Translations under genes and position numbers: made by a program
Shown here: positions 19,601-27,357 of the stretch, one piece after another
Layout of the letters: the number at the start of each line of letters is the position of its first letter
How positions within the stretch are numbered: the first letter of the stretch is position 1
Source: Tateyamaria sp. Alg231-49
GTDB lineage: Bacteria; Pseudomonadota; Alphaproteobacteria; Rhodobacterales; Rhodobacteraceae
Direction: 5' to 3'
Assembly (NCBI RefSeq): GCF_900143535.1
Contig: NZ_FRFA01000006.1
Coordinates: 1 to 64,000 of the forward strand
DNA length: 64,000 nt
The notes under the pieces: model-generated
Told to the model about the DNA's origin: nothing
The model's database searches: none
Seen by the model: the letters and a program-made list of their open reading frames with translations, nothing else

Positions 19601-20091
19601 GCGCGAGAGACGGCGGCGCGGATCACCGGTTCCCCCATGCGTTTGATTGCGCCGCGCAAGTGGCCGATCGGACCGGGTTGGTCATCATCCAGTACGCGCC
19701 CGGTCAACATCAATGCCCATGTGGAGGCGTTGACCAGCGATGACGTCGAATGGCCCAGGTGTTTGCCCCAATTGCTGGGCGCGATCTTGTCTTCGATCAA
19801 TGCATCGATTGTGTCCGCATCCGGGACGCGCAACAGGGCTTCGGCCAGACACATGAGCGCGATCCCTTCGTCGGTGGACAGGCCATATTCGGCAAGGAAT
19901 ACCTCCATCAAACCCGGTGCTGCCTGTGTTCTGATGGCCGTCACCAACTGTGCGGCGTCATTGCAAATCGCTGTTCGGTCGTCGGGCGATAGATTGGCAG
20001 TCTGGATCAACTCACTCAGCACAGGCTCTGGCGCGCCATACATGCCAATGTCGATGGTGCGTGCCAAATCCAGTTGTGCGTCATGTGCCAT
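16681..20091 (-). CDS. putA: Bifunctional proline dehydrogenase / glutamate semialdehyde dehydrogenase PutA
   Basis: An 1136-residue enzyme that oxidises proline to glutamate in two steps. The N-terminal half is the FAD-dependent proline dehydrogenase barrel (for example RLVKGAYWDTEIKRAQVEG and the EFQRLHGMGEAL segment). The second half is the aldehyde dehydrogenase, with the general-base motif AETGGLN and the catalytic cysteine in SAGQRCSALR. A C-terminal extension of about 130 residues follows. It lacks the N-terminal ribbon-helix-helix DNA-binding domain of E. coli PutA, so it should not be its own repressor. The ATG at 20091 has AAGGA 7 nt upstream. The divergent putR is the likely proline-responsive activator. 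Confidence 0.95.
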   Translation of the reverse strand: MAHDAQLDLARTIDIGMYGAPEPVLSELIQTANLSPDDRTAICNDAAQLVTAIRTQAAPGLMEVFLAEYGLSTDEGIALMCLAEALLRVPDADTIDALIEDKIAPSNWGKHLGHSTSSLVNASTWALMLTGRVLDDDQPGPIGHLRGAIKRMGEPVIRAAVSRAMKEMGRQFVLGEDIDAAMDRAAGMEAKGFTYSYDMLGEAALTEADARRYHLSYSRAISAIARACIRDDIRENPGISVKLSALHPRYERAQEEAVLRDLVPRLRSLALLAKSAGMGLNVDAEEADRLSLSLEVIDAVLGDDALAGWDGFGIVVQAYGPRAGTVIDTLHHMAQRHDRRIMVRLVKGAYWDTEIKRAQVEGVEGFPVFTRKAATDVSYIANARSLLGMTDRIYPQFATHNAHTVAAILHMAGDQPYEFQRLHGMGEALHNIVLRGRGTRCRIYAPVGAHRDLLAYLVRRLLENGANSSFVNQIVDDSVLPEVVAADPFDALSDSVVTIPDGPALFLPERPNSRGFDITNVETLAQINAARDGHATHHWKAMPLTVMSADGTSRAVVNPADSDDTVGSVTVATPDMAARAFQDATPWAATAPERARILNAAADLYEERFGEIFALLAREAGKTLMDAVAELREAVDFLRYYATQANREAPAGTFVCISPWNFPLAIFTGQIAAALAAGNAVLAKPAEQTPLIAHLGVSLMHQAGVPVSALQLLPGDGELGGALTAHGGASGVAFTGSTETALRIRASLAEHAAPGTPLIAETGGLNAMIVDSTALPEQAVRSVIESAFQSAGQRCSALRCLYVQADIAPAFTEMLIGAMEALNVGNPWTLATDVGPVIDEVARAGIEAHIATATQEGRLLHRLKTPTSGTFVAPALIKVHGIADLEREVFGPVLHLATFEASELDAVIDDINASGYGLTFGLHSRIDDRVQHVSDRIKAGNVYVNRNQIGAIVGSQPFGGVGLSGTGPKAGGPDYLLRFRRTQPAPGAGSWDAEAPLPVLTNQPNEPLNSTPLPGPTGESNVLSHASRPAILCAGPGVETAAAQADAVASLGGAPVQASGAIPDGALTSGPAYGGVIWWGDVATARALECDLAARPGPIIPLIAGMPDRAHATVERHVCVDVTASGGNTALLGAAS

Positions 20092-20161
20092 GTGTTTGTC
20101 CTTTCCCATTTTGATCAGTATATCGGTGTTTGAGTGGGCAGTTTTGTTGAATTTTGGGATA

Positions 20162-20674
20162 ATGGCAGATCATATGCGTGAAAATTCTAGATCAATGCAA
20201 GAAAAGAGACTGTCAGGACTCGACTCATTTGACCAATCGATTCTCGTCGCTTTGGCCGAAGATGGTCGGATGAGCATCACCGATCTTGCGGCGCGCATTG
20301 GTTTGTCCAAATCCCCGACGCAAGCCCGACTGAGGCGCCTTGAAAAGTCTGGGATCATTATGGGCTATCGCGCCTTGCTCGATCCTATCTCGCTTGGTCT
20401 GGATCACGTCGCTTTTGTCGAGGTGCGTCTGACGGACACGCGCGAAACCGCCTTGCGTGCGTTTAATGCTGCCGTGCAAAACGTACCCGAGATTGAGCAA
20501 GCCCACATGATCGCGGGCAATTTTGATTATCTTCTCAAGGTGCGCACCCGCGACATGGCGCAGTACCGCGCATTTTTGGGAGATGTCGTGTCAACCTTGC
20601 CCCATGTTGCTGCGACGTCGACCTTTGTTGCGATGGAGGCGGTCAAAGAAGTGATGTTGCCCGGAATTGATTGA
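20162..20674 (+). CDS. putR: Lrp/AsnC-family regulator PutR
   Basis: A regulator of about 170 residues (159 if the ATG at 20195 is used). The N-terminal helix-turn-helix, ITDLAARIGLSKSPTQARLR, lies near residues 37-56. An alpha/beta RAM effector domain follows (EQAHMIAGNFDYLLKVRTRD). The divergent arrangement with putA is the classical alphaproteobacterial organisation, in which PutR activates putA in the presence of proline. None of the candidate start codons has a strong ribosome binding site, so the N-terminus is uncertain by about 11 residues. Binding sites should lie within 20092-20161. Confidence 0.9.
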   Translation: MADHMRENSRSMQEKRLSGLDSFDQSILVALAEDGRMSITDLAARIGLSKSPTQARLRRLEKSGIIMGYRALLDPISLGLDHVAFVEVRLTDTRETALRAFNAAVQNVPEIEQAHMIAGNFDYLLKVRTRDMAQYRAFLGDVVSTLPHVAATSTFVAMEAVKEVMLPGID

Positions 20675-20725
20675 CCCAGGCATTGTAGAGTTGACCCATG
20701 CGACAAGTGCACCATCATATCGGTG

Positions 20726-21280
20726 ATGAAACCGCTCTTGATCCTTGCCTTTGTGTCGGCGCCTGCATGGGCCGACACTTGCCCGCCATCGCCGGATAAC
20801 ACGGCTGCCTTGTCCGCGCTGATCGAAAAGATACGCGCGGCCCCAGACGAACGTGCGGCTCAGCCCATATCAGGACAGATGTGGCAGCTTTGGTTGATGG
20901 CGCCAGATGCAGCAGCACAAGAAGCGCTTGATCAGGGCATGCGGCAACGAAGCAGTTATGATTTTGCCGGTTCGGTCGCGTCATTTGACCGGTTGGTCGC
21001 GTACTGTCCCGAATACGCAGAAGGGTATAATCAACGCGCTTTTTCGTACTTTTTGACCGAGGATTTTGAAGCAGCATTGGTTGATCTGGATGCAGCACTG
21101 CGCCTGTCGCCCGATCACGTCGGAGCCCAATCCGGGCGTGCGCTCACCTTGATGAACCTGGGCCGCATTGAAGAAGCGCGGGCCCAGATGCTTGAGGCTG
21201 TTGAGAACAACCCATGGCTGTCAGAGCGCGCACTTTTGGCAAAAGGCGCCCCCCTTGGCCCGGTTGGAGAGGATATCTGA
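20726..21280 (+). CDS. Exported TPR protein
   Basis: A 184-residue protein with a signal peptide (MKPLLILAFVSAPAWADTC, cleaved after AWA). A helical body follows with two or three tetratricopeptide-like repeats, for example from SVASFDRLVAYCPEYAEGYN through ALVDLDAALRLSPDHVGAQS. TPRs mediate protein contacts in the periplasm; no partner can be named. It sits between putR and tRNA-Leu. A GTG one codon upstream could serve as an alternative start. Confidence 0.8.
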   Translation: MKPLLILAFVSAPAWADTCPPSPDNTAALSALIEKIRAAPDERAAQPISGQMWQLWLMAPDAAAQEALDQGMRQRSSYDFAGSVASFDRLVAYCPEYAEGYNQRAFSYFLTEDFEAALVDLDAALRLSPDHVGAQSGRALTLMNLGRIEEARAQMLEAVENNPWLSERALLAKGAPLGPVGEDI

Positions 21281-21325
21281 GCGCGGGCTTGAGGTGTGAG
21301 GCGTGATTGCCTAACAAGGCGATGT

Positions 21326-21411
21326 GCGGGCGTGATGGAATGGTAGACATACCAGACTTAAAATCTGGAGGGCGTATGCCCGTGTGGGTTCGAGTCCCAC
21401 CGCCCGCACCA
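21326..21411 (+). tRNA. tRNA-Leu (anticodon UAA)
   Basis: The acceptor stem GCGGGCG (21326-21332) pairs with CGCCCGC (21401-21407), followed by discriminator A and an encoded CCA. The anticodon stem-loop is CCAGA-CTTAAAA-TCTGG with anticodon TAA at 21359-21361. A long variable arm (GGGCGTATGCCC) and the T arm (GTGGG-TTCGAGT-CCCAC) are present, as expected for a class II leucine tRNA. Confidence 0.97.
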
Positions 21412-22020
21412 CCAATTATTGAGGCAAAATAGTTGTTTCAGATGTTTGACTTGTAGGGGAAGTATTTTGTTCTCTCCACAAACTACATCTCAGTGGTGTG
21501 TGTGCAGCCATTGGGGTCGTTAGGCTTCAGCTTTTTATCCCAGAACTGCCCATGTAGAAGTTTGACCGCCCTTGCCGGGTTTTGGGGAAGACTGGGCCGC
21601 CGCGCGGCATCATGGGGCAAGGCTGACCTTTTGGGCGCTTAGATGCTCCGAGCCTGGATATGGCGGACGACCCGCGTCGATCTGGAAACATTTTGTTTCC
21701 GAATTCGGGAGCAGTTGAATTAGGCAAACATGTCGCATTTGGATTTCACCCACCGCTAGAAAACTGTCCACCCGAAAGGAAACAGTAGGGCCGCGAAATG
21801 GGGCGTTTAACATCTCTCCCAAGACCATTGTTCCGGTTCTCGAAACACGGCCGTCTATCAACTCGCCCTCTCAATCTCACTTTCGGCACAATGCCGCCTT
21901 TCCTTGGAAGAACCTGCCACACCGCGAACGTCATCGCTTGGTTAGTTAGGGTCAGTAACCAGTTGGTACAGTTGTCCAATTGTGGGGCGGCCATACCGTC
22001 TTAAAGTTGATGAGTGAGCG

Positions 22021-22080
22021 TCCGCTGAGGTTTTGTTTTTTGTTCTGACCTCGGCGGACAGCTTTTAGAGAATAGCTGTC
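22021..22080 (+). other. Two adjacent stem-loops upstream of micro-ORFs
   Basis: The first stem is TCCGCTGAGG (22021-22030) pairing with CCTCGGCGGA (22049-22058) with one G-U pair and a U-rich loop. The second is GACAGCT/AGCTGTC (22057-22080) with a 10-nt loop. They lie 34 nt before the start codon of a 30-codon ORF. They could be a terminator pair, a 5' leader structure or part of a small RNA. Confidence 0.4.
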
Positions 22081-22113
22081 AGGCAGAGCGTTGGAACATC
22101 GTGGAGAGAGTAA

Positions 22114-22206
22114 ATGAGTAAGACCCGCTACCCTTCACAATCCACCAAAACGGCACGGCAAAACGCCATGCTTCCTGGCCGCAAAAACGTCAAAGGGGTT
22201 TTTTGA
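22114..22206 (+). CDS. Candidate micro-ORF, basic 30-residue peptide
   Basis: A 30-codon frame (begins MSKTRYPSQSTKTARQ) preceded by GGAGAGAG with a 3-nt gap to the ATG. The peptide is strongly basic (several Lys/Arg) with almost no acidic residues. It ends 1 nt before the ATG of a second micro-ORF, suggesting a bicistronic unit. I recognise no homologue; it may be a leader peptide, a small regulator or chance. Confidence 0.35.
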   Translation: MSKTRYPSQSTKTARQNAMLPGRKNVKGVF

Positions 22207-22207
22207 C

Positions 22208-22309
22208 ATGACGCAGGTTGTGATTTTGCTCATATTGGTTTGTTATTTTGCGCAACGCGAAATGCCCTGCCGCAGATTAAAGATTCACTTTAAGGGCGGC
22301 GAACAGTAA
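22208..22309 (+). CDS. Candidate micro-ORF, 33-residue hydrophobic-basic peptide
   Basis: A 33-codon frame beginning MTQVVILLILVCYFA. The first 15 residues form a short hydrophobic helix; the rest (QREMPCRRLKIHFKGGEQ) is basic. AAGGGG lies 9 nt before the ATG. This layout of short membrane segment plus positive tail is shared by many small membrane peptides, including type I toxins, but no sequence homology is claimed. It follows the preceding micro-ORF with a one-base gap. Confidence 0.35.
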   Translation: MTQVVILLILVCYFAQREMPCRRLKIHFKGGEQ

Positions 22310-22605
22310 TCTGAACTTGGGCTCTCAACACGTCAAAGCGTGAGGTGGATGCCGTTCAGAACTCCGCCCTCACTACTTGTCTCATGGCTTTCCGGTGCTT
22401 CAACAACAATAGCTGCAGCGTACATGCGTCCAATCGTGCTGTAGAGGGTACTTGGCCAAACACCTTGGCTTGATCAGGGGCGAAGTCGCGGATTGCGTTC
22501 TCGCAAAGTGCGCGAGGATAGTGGCGAAAAGGCCGAGGCAGAAAGCGTGGACCGCACATTTCACTGAGTTCTAGCAGATAGGCCATGCGCCACCGGACCC
22601 TCTGT

Positions 22606-22651
22606 TGTGTTCAGGTTATCGGCCCGTCTGTGTTCAGGTTATCGGCCCGTC
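22606..22651. repeat. Perfect 23-bp tandem duplication
   Basis: Two identical head-to-tail copies of a 23-bp unit (22606-22628 and 22629-22651) that starts TGTGTTCAGG and ends GGCCCGTC. The copies are exact, so the duplication is recent or maintained. It lies about 235 bp upstream of the first gene of the DUF3604 cluster. Confidence 0.85.
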
Positions 22652-22886
22652 GATCTGAGTGGTATTCTTTCTTAACTTGCAGACTTCCAAGGTCTTACCG
22701 GCTGATCGTCAGTTGCTATGAACTGACAATAGGATGCGGTTGCCGGCCCATTGCTTTGACATCAGATCTGCGTGGCGATTTTGGGCGAAAGCTCATTTTT
22801 GCCTTGCGTGTGGTCGGTTCTGTCGTTTGGATTTGACGGACATATTGTGCATAGTCGTCGCAAAGGTTTGCGGTCGGCAGCTTGGG

Positions 22887-23999
22887 ATGATGGTGAAACA
22901 GTTGAAGATGATAGCAGCAGATGCGCGCCGCCCGACACCGTTGCGATGGTTTGTGACGCTGGTGACTGTGGCAGTACTGGTGGTTGTTGTGCCAGTTCAT
23001 CAGGTGCGCGCCTGCGCCTTTGATATGGTCAAGCCAGAACGCACAGCGATCGACTGGGTCGTTGAGGCGGACCACCTCTTGCTTGCAAGACCCAAGCCCG
23101 AAAATCCCTTTGCCTATGGAATGGTGGAGGTTCTTTACGGTGATACAACTGAAATTGATATTCCTCATCTGGTTGATAGGACGGCCCGACACCGGCTGTC
23201 GGCGGCACCACAGGATGCTGTTTTGTTTGCCAGATTCGACGACGGCGATTGGCGCCGAGTTGCATATGTAGATGCCGAGTTTCGCCGCGTCCTGGACATC
23301 TCTTTGGCCCATCGTGACGAATGGCAAGCCGGGTTCCACGAAAGCCGATTGCGCCTGATCGACAGCCTACAGGATATCGACCACAGGACGCTGCGGTTTC
23401 TTTTGATCAGTGAGCTCGACAAAGTTCCATATGATCATTTGCGTACCCTCGACTTACGTATACCCGCAGGGCAATTGCTGTCCGAACTCTGGCAGCCAGC
23501 GAACTATCCGTTTCAAGCCATACATGTTCTGCTGCTTGGGCTATCAGATGATGCGGCTGCACGCGCAGAGATCTATAATTTCGTTGACCGGGCCAAGGAC
23601 CAGATGTCGCCTACCAACTTGGGCGCGTTTTCCGCAGCCCTGATCGAATTGGAGGGCGCTGCGGCTGTTCAAAAGCTGTCAGAAGACATTCTTTTCGACC
23701 CAAATCAGCCGCTCGACAAAGTGGAACAGGTGGTTATGGCGCTGTCGGTTCAGCACGCGGTTACGGATGCGCAAACACAGCAAGCCATCGCAGACACCCT
23801 GTCCGATCTGGTTGAAAAAAGGCCAGAAACCGGCGCGTTGATTGCGCGGCAGTTCACGCTTAGGTCCGATTGGTCGCAAGCGATACTTCTTGAGCCGCTG
23901 ATCAGGGAACGCAAGCTGACAACGATCAAAGACTTGGCAAGCGTAACCGCTTACGTCCTGCGGGCAAAACAGACCACAGCACAAAGCGAAGACGGATAG
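22887..23999 (+). CDS. Exported or membrane-anchored protein of unknown function
   Basis: About 370 residues. Residues 21-37 (WFVTLVTVAVLVVVVPV) form a signal peptide or anchor, followed by RACAFDM, where a cysteine lies near the likely cleavage region; the context is not a standard lipobox. The mature part begins with a mixed alpha/beta segment (ADHLLLARPKPENPFAYGMVEVLYGD, split across two strands), and the second half is mainly helical. I recognise no family. It is the first gene of a same-strand run with the DUF3604, parvulin and HupE/UreJ genes, although 470 bp separate it from DUF3604. The ATGs at 22887, 22890 and 22908 are all possible starts. Confidence 0.7.
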   Translation: MMVKQLKMIAADARRPTPLRWFVTLVTVAVLVVVVPVHQVRACAFDMVKPERTAIDWVVEADHLLLARPKPENPFAYGMVEVLYGDTTEIDIPHLVDRTARHRLSAAPQDAVLFARFDDGDWRRVAYVDAEFRRVLDISLAHRDEWQAGFHESRLRLIDSLQDIDHRTLRFLLISELDKVPYDHLRTLDLRIPAGQLLSELWQPANYPFQAIHVLLLGLSDDAAARAEIYNFVDRAKDQMSPTNLGAFSAALIELEGAAAVQKLSEDILFDPNQPLDKVEQVVMALSVQHAVTDAQTQQAIADTLSDLVEKRPETGALIARQFTLRSDWSQAILLEPLIRERKLTTIKDLASVTAYVLRAKQTTAQSEDG

Positions 24000-24467
24000 C
24001 CGGGCAGCTTGCCAGGGCCCGCTTTCAGCCATAGCAGGCCGGATCAGAACTGGCTTTCACCCCGGTTTTTAGGCCCGAAAAGCTTTGGGCTGACATCTGT
24101 GTCTATGCGTTCGACACATGCCAGAGGGATGAGTGCGCACATCCCATTTGCCACGCAGTCTGAGGAATTGATTGGGTTTCCAGAAGGGGAATAAGCTCGA
24201 AAAAAGGTGGCTAATGATCGATGGAAACTCGATTTGTTTTCGACGCTAATGATCGCGGTCACTTGTCTAAATCGATTAACATGTGCACACTGCTCTCACG
24301 TCACTTGAGTTTTCAACTCAGTGAGCGGTTCTATGGTTTGGCGACCGCCCTCGAGAATAACCTTCTGTATAGGCAGTGTTTTCGACTTGTGGCCAGGCCA
24401 CGGGCGTCTTCTGCCGCTGTTCCAGTGTATGCGTCGCCCACGAATAAAGACACTTGGGGGGGAATCC
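24000..24467. other. Long leader region before the DUF3604 gene
   Basis: A 468-bp gap with no supported gene. A perfect 6-bp hairpin TGAGTT-TTC-AACTCA lies at 24306-24320. The gap probably contains the promoter of the DUF3604-parvulin-HupE genes and perhaps a structured 5' leader. I cannot point to a known riboswitch class. Confidence 0.45.
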
Positions 24468-26390
24468 ATGTCAAAATTATCTGTTGCCGCATTGAGTTTT
24501 ACTATCCTTGCAACAGGAGCGATCGCGGATGGAGTGCCGTCTGAAGAAGCTGCCGAGGGAACATTTCCGGCAAAACCTTTTTCGCCCTACGCAAACAGAA
24601 CAATACCTGAGCGGCCTCTGTGGGGAGACAGCCATTTGCACACCGGGCTTTCGCTGGACGCCGGCGCGTTTGGCAATACCCTTTTGCCAGACGAAGCATG
24701 GCGCTTTGCCAAGGGAGAGCAGGTCATTTCTTCAACAGGCCAACCAGTCAGGTTGTCCAGACCGCTTGATTGGATGGTATTGACAGATCACACCGATCTT
24801 ATGGGCTTTGCGCCTGACCTGCAGGCTGGCAAACCCTCCGTTTTGGCCGATCCCAAGGGACGGGAATGGTATGAAGGTTACTCAAAAGGTGGTGAAGCAG
24901 CTGGTAAATCTGCGTTTGACCTGATCACGAATTTTTCCCAGATGACCCTGCCTGAGTTGTTGCTGGAATCCTACAGCCCCGGAGCTGATGCGTTTGCTTT
25001 CACATGGGAACACATTGTGGACGCCGCCGAGCGGCATAACGATCCCGGTACGTTCTCGGCCTTTATTGGCTTTGAATGGACGTCGGTGCCCAAGGGGTTC
25101 AACTTGCACCGTAATGTCATGTTGCGCGATGGCGGGGTTCGAGCAAAGCAGGTGGTTCCACCTGTCACGCAACCGCCCTACGGCGATACAAACCCTCACA
25201 CGCTCTATGACTGGCTTGAAATGTACGAAGAAAAAACCGGCGGACGCGCGGTGGCTTTTTCGCATAACGGCAACCTTTCAAATGGTTGGATGTTTCCAAC
25301 CGAAGACACTTATCACGGTGGTGAGGTTGATCAGGAATATGTCGATCGCCGTGCAAAGTGGGAGCCGCACTACGAGGTCACTCAGATCAAGGGTGACGGC
25401 GAGGCACACCCTGCTCTTAGTCCGGACGATGCATTCGCCGACTATGAAAACTGGGATATCGGCAACCTTGATCTGACCGAGCTCAAAACCGAAGAAATGC
25501 TGGCGGGTGAATACGCGCGTGAAGCTCTGAAACAGGGGCTGGCTCTTGAGGCGAAGTTCGGGGTGAACCCATACAAGTTCGGCATGGGCGGCGCGACCGA
25601 TAGCCATACGTCTCTGGCGACTGCCGAGGAAGAAAATTTCTTTAGCAAATCGGTTAGCGTGGAGCCATCACCGACTCGTATCGAGCATCCCTTTATCAAA
25701 AGCGAACTGGGCGAAATTCCAGGCGATATGATAGTGGCATCAGGCTATACCGCTGTGTGGGCTACTGAAAACACACGGGCTGCGATCTTCGATGCATTTA
25801 AACGCCGCGAAACCTACGCCACCACCGGCCCACGCATGGGGCTGCGCTTCTTCGGTGGTTGGGACTACACGGATGATGATCTGCGCACGCGCATGCCTGC
25901 TCAGAACGGATACGACAAGGGTGTTCCCATGGGTGGCGATTTGCGCCCGCGCGAAGGCGATGCAGCACCAAGCTTTATGATCTATGCGCTGCGCGATCCG
26001 ATTGGAGCCAATCTGGACCGTATGCAAGTGGTCAAAGGCTGGCTCACACCTGACGGCGAACTGGATGAGAAAGTGTATGACGTGGCATGGTCCGGTGATC
26101 GGGTGGCGGACGCGAATGGCGTCGTTCCAGCCGTTGGCAACACGGTCGATCTGGAGACTGCCAGCTGGTCCAACACCATTGGCAGCGCGGAGCTCATGAC
26201 TGTTTGGACCGATCCTGATTTCGATCCCGAAGCGCGTGCGTTCTATTACGTTCGCGTCCTCGAAATTCCGACACCCCGTTGGATCGTTTATGACAAAGTC
26301 CGCTATGGGATCGACCTGCCGGAAGAGGCGCAGCTGACCCATCAGGAACGGGCTTATTCGTCTCCCATCTGGTATACTCCAGCCGAGTAA
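24468..26390 (+). CDS. DUF3604 protein, putative secreted PHP-like metallohydrolase
   Basis: A 640-residue protein with a signal peptide ([20 protein letters not shown]). The DUF3604 fold resembles the PHP/amidohydrolase superfamily. Candidate metal ligands are D54, H56 and H58 in [10 protein letters not shown]107 and H108 in LTDHTD, H266 in SHNGN, and D378 and H380 in GATDSH. A C-terminal beta-rich part includes [20 protein letters not shown]. By family analogy it should hydrolyse a phosphoester or related bond in the periplasm, but no substrate is known. GGGGGGAA precedes the ATG. A strong hairpin follows the stop before the parvulin gene. Confidence 0.9.
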   Translation: MSKLSVAALSFTILATGAIADGVPSEEAAEGTFPAKPFSPYANRTIPERPLWGDSHLHTGLSLDAGAFGNTLLPDEAWRFAKGEQVISSTGQPVRLSRPLDWMVLTDHTDLMGFAPDLQAGKPSVLADPKGREWYEGYSKGGEAAGKSAFDLITNFSQMTLPELLLESYSPGADAFAFTWEHIVDAAERHNDPGTFSAFIGFEWTSVPKGFNLHRNVMLRDGGVRAKQVVPPVTQPPYGDTNPHTLYDWLEMYEEKTGGRAVAFSHNGNLSNGWMFPTEDTYHGGEVDQEYVDRRAKWEPHYEVTQIKGDGEAHPALSPDDAFADYENWDIGNLDLTELKTEEMLAGEYAREALKQGLALEAKFGVNPYKFGMGGATDSHTSLATAEEENFFSKSVSVEPSPTRIEHPFIKSELGEIPGDMIVASGYTAVWATENTRAAIFDAFKRRETYATTGPRMGLRFFGGWDYTDDDLRTRMPAQNGYDKGVPMGGDLRPREGDAAPSFMIYALRDPIGANLDRMQVVKGWLTPDGELDEKVYDVAWSGDRVADANGVVPAVGNTVDLETASWSNTIGSAELMTVWTDPDFDPEARAFYYVRVLEIPTPRWIVYDKVRYGIDLPEEAQLTHQERAYSSPIWYTPAE

Positions 26391-26401
26391 TTTCAGACGG
26401 C

Positions 26402-26425
26402 GGTGGGCGCCTTTTGGCGCCCACC
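26402..26425 (+). terminator. Strong hairpin after the DUF3604 gene
   Basis: GGTGGGCGCC-TTTT-GGCGCCCACC is a perfect 10-bp stem with a 4-nt loop starting 12 bp after the stop. No U-run follows, so it may be a rho-assisted terminator, or an mRNA-stabilising element that lowers expression of the downstream parvulin and HupE genes relative to DUF3604. Confidence 0.6.
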
Positions 26426-26538
26426 CGTAAGGGGCAACAGACAAGTTGCGTGACATTGCCTAGGGCGTGTCGCGTCATTTGTGTCTGCAAATCCCATGTG
26501 TAATATTGAGCAAAATCAAAACAGTGGACACGGACAAC

Positions 26539-27357
26539 ATGGGCCCCATTCTACGCGAACCCCTTGTGCATTTTGTGGTGATCGGAGCTTTGCTGTTTGC
26601 AGCATTTGGCTATCTCAACCCTGAGCCCGCCGAAGTTCCCAACAAGATTGTCGTAACGACAAGCGATATCGAAGTTCTGGAACAGGCATTTCAAAGCAAT
26701 TGGCGTCGCCCGCCAAATGACGCTGAACGCGCAGCGATCATTGACGCACACGTCCGTCAGGAGGTCCTGGTCCGCGAAGCCGAGGGGCTTGGACTGGATC
26801 GAAACGACGCGATCATCCGCCAAAGACTGCAGCAGAAGATGGATTTTCTGCTGTCCTCCGGAGCAAATGCCGTCGTCCCGACAGATGAAGAGCTTGAGAC
26901 CTTTCTGAACGAAAATTCGGATCGATACCTGGTGAGTGGAAAGATGGCGTTTGAACAGGTCTATCTGGGGCAAAGGGCTACGGCGGACATTGTCACTGCA
27001 ACCTTGACCAGCCTGAATGCCGGAACAGATCGCAACACGATTGGCGAGCGGACGCTGTTGCCGGGAGAAGTGCCGCTGAGCACCGACGTTGCCATTGATG
27101 GAACGTTTGGCACCAGCTTTGCCGCAGCACTGGCGGGTCAACCAATCGGCACGTGGACCGGACCTGTTCAGTCCGGGTACGGCATACATGTCGTGCGGGT
27201 GATTGAGCAGACGCCAGCGCGTCAACCCGCTCTTGCAGAAGTTCGCGACATGTTGGAATCCGAGTGGCGCGCGGAGCGCGCCGTAGAACTCTCTGACGCA
27301 ATCTATGAAGATCTGCGAGAGCGATACACAATCGAAATCCAGATGTCCGACACATGA
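26539..27357 (+). CDS. Membrane-anchored parvulin-type peptidyl-prolyl isomerase
   Basis: About 272 residues: an N-terminal membrane anchor (EPLVHFVVIGALLFAAFGYL, about residues 8-27), then a helical SurA/PpiD-like chaperone region (about 40-130). A parvulin domain follows, ending with the family signature SGYGIHVVRVIEQTPARQ. It would face the periplasm and assist folding of exported proteins. Its stop overlaps the HupE/UreJ start by 4 bp (ATGA), so the two are translationally coupled. The start codon is not backed by a strong ribosome binding site; an upstream in-frame start would add 24 residues. Confidence 0.85.
   Translation: MGPILREPLVHFVVIGALLFAAFGYLNPEPAEVPNKIVVTTSDIEVLEQAFQSNWRRPPNDAERAAIIDAHVRQEVLVREAEGLGLDRNDAIIRQRLQQKMDFLLSSGANAVVPTDEELETFLNENSDRYLVSGKMAFEQVYLGQRATADIVTATLTSLNAGTDRNTIGERTLLPGEVPLSTDVAIDGTFGTSFAAALAGQPIGTWTGPVQSGYGIHVVRVIEQTPARQPALAEVRDMLESEWRAERAVELSDAIYEDLRERYTIEIQMSDT

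Larger units (their letters stand above)
21412..22886. other. 1.5-kb region without a standard gene
   Basis: No frame shows homology I recognise. The stretch is less GC-rich than its surroundings and follows tRNA-Leu directly. It contains paired hairpins at 22021-22080, two micro-ORFs with good ribosome binding sites (22114-22309) and a perfect 23-bp tandem duplication (22606-22651). I found no integrase, transposase or repeat of the tRNA 3' end. Minus-strand frames of 76-83 codons at 21610-21994 and 22356-22586 lack support. Confidence 0.5.

Noticed and set aside
22356-22586. 76-codon minus-strand frame
   Set aside because: No start signal or recognisable domain; left as non-coding.
24306-24320. 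Known riboswitch in the DUF3604 leader
   Set aside because: Only a simple 6-bp hairpin is visible; no conserved riboswitch core could be matched by eye.
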